From assembly GCA_032358255.1 (NCBI GenBank), contig JAULBX010027473.1, positions 1 to 36,736 of the forward strand: DNA of 36,736 nt, written 5' to 3'. The position numbers and the translations under genes were made by a program. The DNA comes from Heterotrichella gracilis. Taxonomy: Eukaryota; Sar; Xanthophyceae; Tribonematales; Xanthonemataceae. Shown here piece by piece: positions 32,622 to 36,736 of the stretch. Under the pieces are notes generated by a model. That model was not told the DNA's origin. It searched no databases and saw only the letters and a list, made by a program, of their open reading frames with translations. Position 1 is the stretch's first letter, and each line of letters begins with the position of its first letter.

Positions 32622-35600
32622 TCAAATGACGCTGCAAGTGCCTTTGCCAAGCCATTCTTCGCCCAGGTATTCTTTGATGAGGACTTGTGTCTCAGGGGCC
32701 ATACCCTCCGCCTTGCCATGAATGTCCAGGATTGCTGCCTTCACTGCGCGCCTCCCCTCAGGCGAGTGGTCTACTATGCGACGCAGCGTTTTCCATGCAT
32801 CCCACTTTGCAGGTTCCTTTGTTTTGATCACCAGTCGGGGGATGGCGCCAGCAGACACCACTGCATCAATGTGCTGCTTGCGCGTGGTGATGCGCTCAAG
32901 CATAGCTGCAGCTCGTTCCTGGCATGCTACGATGCTGCTGCCCAATAGATGCACTAATGGGGGGAGGGCGCCAGCAGACACCACTGCATTCCTGCGCTGA
33001 TCCGACGCGATCATTATGTTACTGAGCGCCCAAGCAGCGCGCTCCTGACACACCACGCTGCTTCTGCCCAACATGCGCACCAGTGGGGGGATGGCGCCAG
33101 CAGACACCACTGCATCCCTGCGCTGATCGGATGCCACAGCAATAGTGTGCAGCGAACTAGCAGCCTGCTCCTGGCACGCCACGCTGCTGCTGTCCAACAT
33201 GCGCACCAGTGGGGGTAGGGCGCCGGCAGACACCACTGCATTGCACTGGTTTGATGCACTTGCAACGTTGCGAAGCGCTGCTGCAGCCTGCTCCTGACAC
33301 GCCGCGCTGCTGCTGCCCAACATGCGCACCAGTGGGAGGAGGGCGCCGGCAGACACCACTGCATCTTTGTGTCGGTTTAACACAACTGTTATGCTCTTAA
33401 GGGCTGCTGCAGCATGCTCCTGGCACGCCACGCTGCTGCTTTCAACAGGCGCACCAGTGGGGGAAGGGCGCCGGCAGACACCACTGCATTGCGCTGGTTC
33501 GCTGCGACCGAGATGTTGCAGAGCACTGCTGCAGCGTGCTCCTGGCATATTGTACTGCTGCTGCCCAACGGACGCACCAGTGGGGGGAGGGCGCCGGCAG
33601 ACACCGCTGCATCCTTGTGCTTGTCTGATGCGATTGTTATGTTGCGAAGCGCCCCTGCAGCCTGCTCCTGGCACTCTGTCCTGCTGCTGCCCAACAGGCG
33701 CACCAGTGGGGGGAGGGCGCCAGCAGACACCACTGCATCCTTGATCTGGTTGGAGCGCCCCACAATGTTGGCAAGCGCCCCTGCAGCCCATTGCTGACTC
33801 CCCTGTCTGTCAGTACTTCTCACAGCTGACCCTGCCAGCTCCTGCGCTTCATCGTCACTACTTCCCAGCCACTGCACCAACATAACTGGAGCGTTGGCGG
33901 CGACAAGACTGTCGGCCCGCCCAACAAATCGGCTGCCACCAGGATCGCACCACACAGCCAGTGCCTTCAGGCACTCCACTTGCCGCTCGCCTGACTGCCC
34001 CTCCACCACTTGCAGCGCCCTACCCACTTGCCCCCTGTCAAGCAGCTGTACCATTCGCACCACAGGGTCATTTATGGCACGGGTGGTTGAAGCGGATGGT
34101 GGTGGTGCTGGCGCATGTGGCCATGAGGAGGGCGGGTTGTGAAGAGGGGGGACCGCTGCTGGTGGATGCGCTGATGTAGGTGGCGAGCGCGGGTTGAGAG
34201 GAGGGGGCGCAGCTGGAGCAGTATGTGGAGGCACCGTGGAGGTAAATACACTGCATCACAAACACCATTGCAGAACTCGTAACCCTATACACTTGACACA
34301 AAACCCTAAGCAGAACACAAAACACTAAGTGCAGAAAAGCAGTTAAACCCATCCTCATGCACCTCCGCCCATAACCTTGAATTATGATAACAAGGCACCA
34401 CCGGGTTACCCAACATTATACTTTTTCTTAAAAGTAATAAAAACCCGAGGACCTGAAAGCAGGGAGATGGCCGGCCCAAGATGCAAGGTCAAGGTGTTGG
34501 CAATGTAGGGTTTGAATGTTTTGAGGGGCCTGTGCCAACCACTCACTTGAGCATTGTTATCGATAATCAGCTGCAGCATTCTTGCAGCCCATCGCTGACT
34601 CCCATGTCTGTCAGCACTCCTCATCACGGACTCTGCCAGCTCCTGTGCGTCACCGTCATTGTCTCCCAGCCATTGTACCAACATTACTGGTGCGTTTGCG
34701 GCAACAAGGCTGGCGACCCGCCCCTTCAAACAGCGATCCCTATCATCACAGCACCACTCAGCTAGTGCTGCCAGGCACTCCCCTTGCTGCTCGCCTGACT
34801 GCCCGTCCACTACGTGCAGCCCCGCACTCACTTGCCCACTGTTAAGCAGCTGGAGCATTCGCACCACAGGGTCATTTATGGCACGGGTGGTTAAAGCGGA
34901 TGGTGGTGGTGCTGGCACATGTGGCCATGAGGAGGCCGGGTTGTGAAGAGGGGAGACAACTGCTGGTGGATACGCTGATGTAGGTGGCGAGGGCGGGTTG
35001 AGAGGAGGGGGCCCAGCTGGAGCAGTATGTGGAGGCACCTGTGAAGGTAGATACACTGCGTCACAAACACCGACCACGCATCCCTGACCAAACCCATTGC
35101 AACTGTTGCAGTGCAGAATGGAGTGCAAATACTGACAGCCCAAAATGGACTGCTGATGACCAATATGAAGGAAGTTTCACGTAGCAATTTCATGTACCCT
35201 ACCTTACAGCTGCGAGCACTCAACAAAGCCCTAAACCCTGGATCCCATATATGAGCAACTGAATACAACCTTAACCCTATCCCTAAATACATGGAGCACT
35301 GGACTGACCCTTCATCATAGACAGATAAATCTGCAGAAACTAAACTAGACATTGAAGATGCTACCCAGAAAAGTTGGGAGCATGGACGTTCTACGATGCA
35401 GGGCTATGCAGCCATCACGACCCTCGCGTACCTCCTGGATTGGTGGGGTGGGCGCCGTTGCCTGGGCGGGTGCATGAGCTGCCTCCACTGGAGGGGATTC
35501 AGTTGCCAGCCATGTTTGGCAGAGGTCTCTGAGTGCATACAGGGGGCGCACGCTAGCCGGTTCCACAGGCATGCGGGTGAGGGGGCAGGTGGGCGGTGAT

Positions 35601-35791
35601 TTGGAGGCAAACCAGTCCAAAATTTCCTTCTTTTCATACACATGGCCCGATGCGATGGACACTGGCTCGCGCATGACTTCGAGGGTGAGGGGGCAGATGC
35701 AGCACTGAGGGGGGCCCACGGGCGAGGAGGCGGGTGGCTTTGATCCTTGGCTGACTGAGAGTCGACCTGAGGCTGAAGCGGGTTGAGGCGC
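32622..35791 (-). CDS. U-box/armadillo-repeat E3 ubiquitin ligase (PUB-like), with duplicated exon and 1-nt frameshift
   Basis: Exon 35791-35432 encodes a U-box: PQCCICPLTLEVMREPV, ASGHVYEKKEILDWF, CPLTRMPV, LYALRDLCQTWL, binding the E2. The next exon, 35038-34547 (phase 0 both ends, donor gtgagt), encodes a Pro-rich linker and first ARM-like helices. A second copy of that segment, offset 804 bp, runs from 34234 into an array of eight ARM units (33723 to 32851, spacing 123-126 nt, consensus DAVVSAGALPPLVRMLGSSSVACQEQAA). One unit spacing is 125 nt: a one-base loss near 33440 shifts the frame, so the ARM array is split into two frames. The product ends in CSVI, a possible CaaX prenylation box. 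ARM U-box proteins ubiquitinate partners bound by the ARM solenoid. No initiator ATG precedes the U-box; an upstream exon is required. TGTAA at 32415-32411. Functional status is uncertain. Confidence 0.75.
32836..33760 (-). repeat. ARM-encoding tandem repeat, 8 units of about 126 bp
   Basis: The segment GCAGACACC(A/G)CTGCAT on the plus strand recurs at 32851, 32974, 33100, 33226, 33349, 33474, 33597 and 33723. Spacings are 123, 126, 126, 123, 125, 123 and 126. Every spacing except 125 is a multiple of three. Confidence 0.93.
33780..35038 (-). repeat. 804-bp-offset duplication of linker/ARM exon
   Basis: The segment starting at 35038 is repeated from 34234, similar through the VPPHTAPA linker, the RAINDPVVRM helix, NAPVMLVQWLG and the DRHGSQ(R/Q)WAA region. 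The copy at 35038 keeps the acceptor (CACAG|GTGCC). The copy at 34234 reads CCACG|GTGCC, so its acceptor AG is lost. Confidence 0.92.
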
Positions 35792-36600
35792 CTACATCAC
35801 CAGTGGAAGTCAAGCTTGTTTAATTTGAGAGGACAAGTTACAAAAATGAGGACAAAGTGTGTTTGACCGTGTGTGATTGAGCTCCTAAGACATGTAGGCA
35901 AAAAAATAGTTCTATTACTTTCTTATTACAATTGTTTCCCAAAATCTGACGTTTATTCCTATATTATTTTTGTTATTTAAGCTGTTGTGCACCCTGTTCG
36001 GACTGAGTATCCCTGGTCTGTTTTTTAATCTGCACGTCATTTGTGTTTGCTAGTGTTGGTGTTGGTGGTCCAATACTGTGCTTGCACGACCTGCACGGCT
36101 ACGATTTTCTGACCTCACAAATAATTGCGCTCGTTGACAGACACAGATTGGGCGTGCAGATTTCCGCTGGCTATGCCCTAGTAGCATTGCCCTATAAAAG
36201 GACCAAAAACAAACTGCTATGCGCATTATGGTGTAGACAAACCTAAAACCCTGATAGGTGTGCCACAAGGGCAACCAGGGCATCGCATGCAGGGCAACGT
36301 CGCGTAAAAGAGACCATACATATACGTGAACAGCGCTGATGCCATGCACAAAATGGCTGTCACTAGGCTGTGCTCACCTGAGGCAAGGTAGAATGCACCG
36401 CAACCTGGCGAAGGCACAACTCAAGGGACCGCACCACCTGCAAGCAACATGATGAGGCGTTCACTATCATGCTGGTGCATATAATCTCAAAAAGGTGCAA
36501 TGCATTGTGTGGCAATGCTTAAGGCATGGTAGGTGCATGGTGCAAATGGCAGGCGGCACATCTATACGCATCTCATCCCACTCATCACCAAGGTATGCTT
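35792..36600. other. Right flank: AT-rich intergenic, probable 5' part of the U-box/ARM gene
   Basis: I could not place a 5' exon for the U-box/ARM gene here with confidence. The region is AT-rich between 35880 and 36010. Small open frames on both strands are unrecognised. Confidence 0.4.
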
Positions 36601-36736
36601 GGGTGTAAGTAAGTAAGTAAGTATATGCATTCCAGCTTTGAAGCCAGGTTAGCATGTCTGGTATGCCTCACCCCAGTCCTAGAGCCAAGGCTTAACTGAC
36701 ACTGTTTCCAGTGTGGCAGATGGTGGCCAACCAGTC
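36601..36736 (-). mobile_element. tRNA-derived SINE copy, cut by the window end
   Basis: An AAGT repeat tail (about 36605-36622) is followed by the SINE body, closely matching the copies at 19003-19288 and 7029-7236. The tRNA-related head would lie beyond the window. Confidence 0.9.

Overview
The window is eukaryotic nuclear DNA and looks like a green alga (Chlorophyta, probably Chlorophyceae; I cannot name the species). The signs are many short exons with GT-AG introns, plant-type families (EFR3/SRL2-like, GT14, GH5 mannanase, U-box/ARM), TGTAA motifs 100-500 nt past several stop codons (the usual green-algal poly(A) signal), and plant-type TTTAGGG-like repeats in introns. There are no bacterial operons, CRISPR arrays or rRNA genes.

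Layout. 1251-8631 (-): EFR3-type plasma-membrane scaffold, 16 exons, 857 codons. 9349-13646 (+): organellar TsaD/Qri7/OSGEPL1 tRNA t6A enzyme, 9 exons, 500 codons. 14417-17167 (-): mTERF protein with a probable organelle transit peptide, 4 exons, 475 codons. 17640-21553 (-): GT14 (core-2/I-branching-like) glycosyltransferase, 6 exons, with one in-frame TAG. 22088-23503 (+): F-box protein with a likely frameshift. 23944-27603 (-): GH5 endo-beta-mannanase, 8 exons, 416 codons. 28613-31360 (+): 5-formyltetrahydrofolate cyclo-ligase, 6 exons, 219 codons. 32622-35791 (-): U-box/armadillo E3 ligase with a duplicated linker exon and a one-base frameshift in its ARM array. I built the exon chains by hand from ORF homology, splice consensus and phase. 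Phases close exactly through six genes, which is the best internal support for the models.

The genes are unrelated in pathway, as expected in a nuclear genome. TsaD and the mTERF gene converge and both probably act in organellar gene expression. Three pairs are divergent and could share promoter regions: EFR3/TsaD, GT14/F-box and GH5/FCL.

The most unusual signal is genome architecture. At least 13 exon edges in six of the eight genes have one or two diverged tandem copies of exon end plus splice site in the adjoining intron ('exon-edge echoes', about 85-150 bp offset, one of 804 bp). Several echoes keep usable splice sites and would give in-frame insertions or truncated C-termini. About 40% of the internal exons I placed begin with GT right after the acceptor AG, as expected if introns arose by tandem duplication of AGGT-containing exon segments. 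Other elements are a tRNA-derived SINE family (three copies, one with an 11-bp target-site duplication), two strong inverted repeats, TGATCA-rich minisatellites and telomere-like intron repeats.
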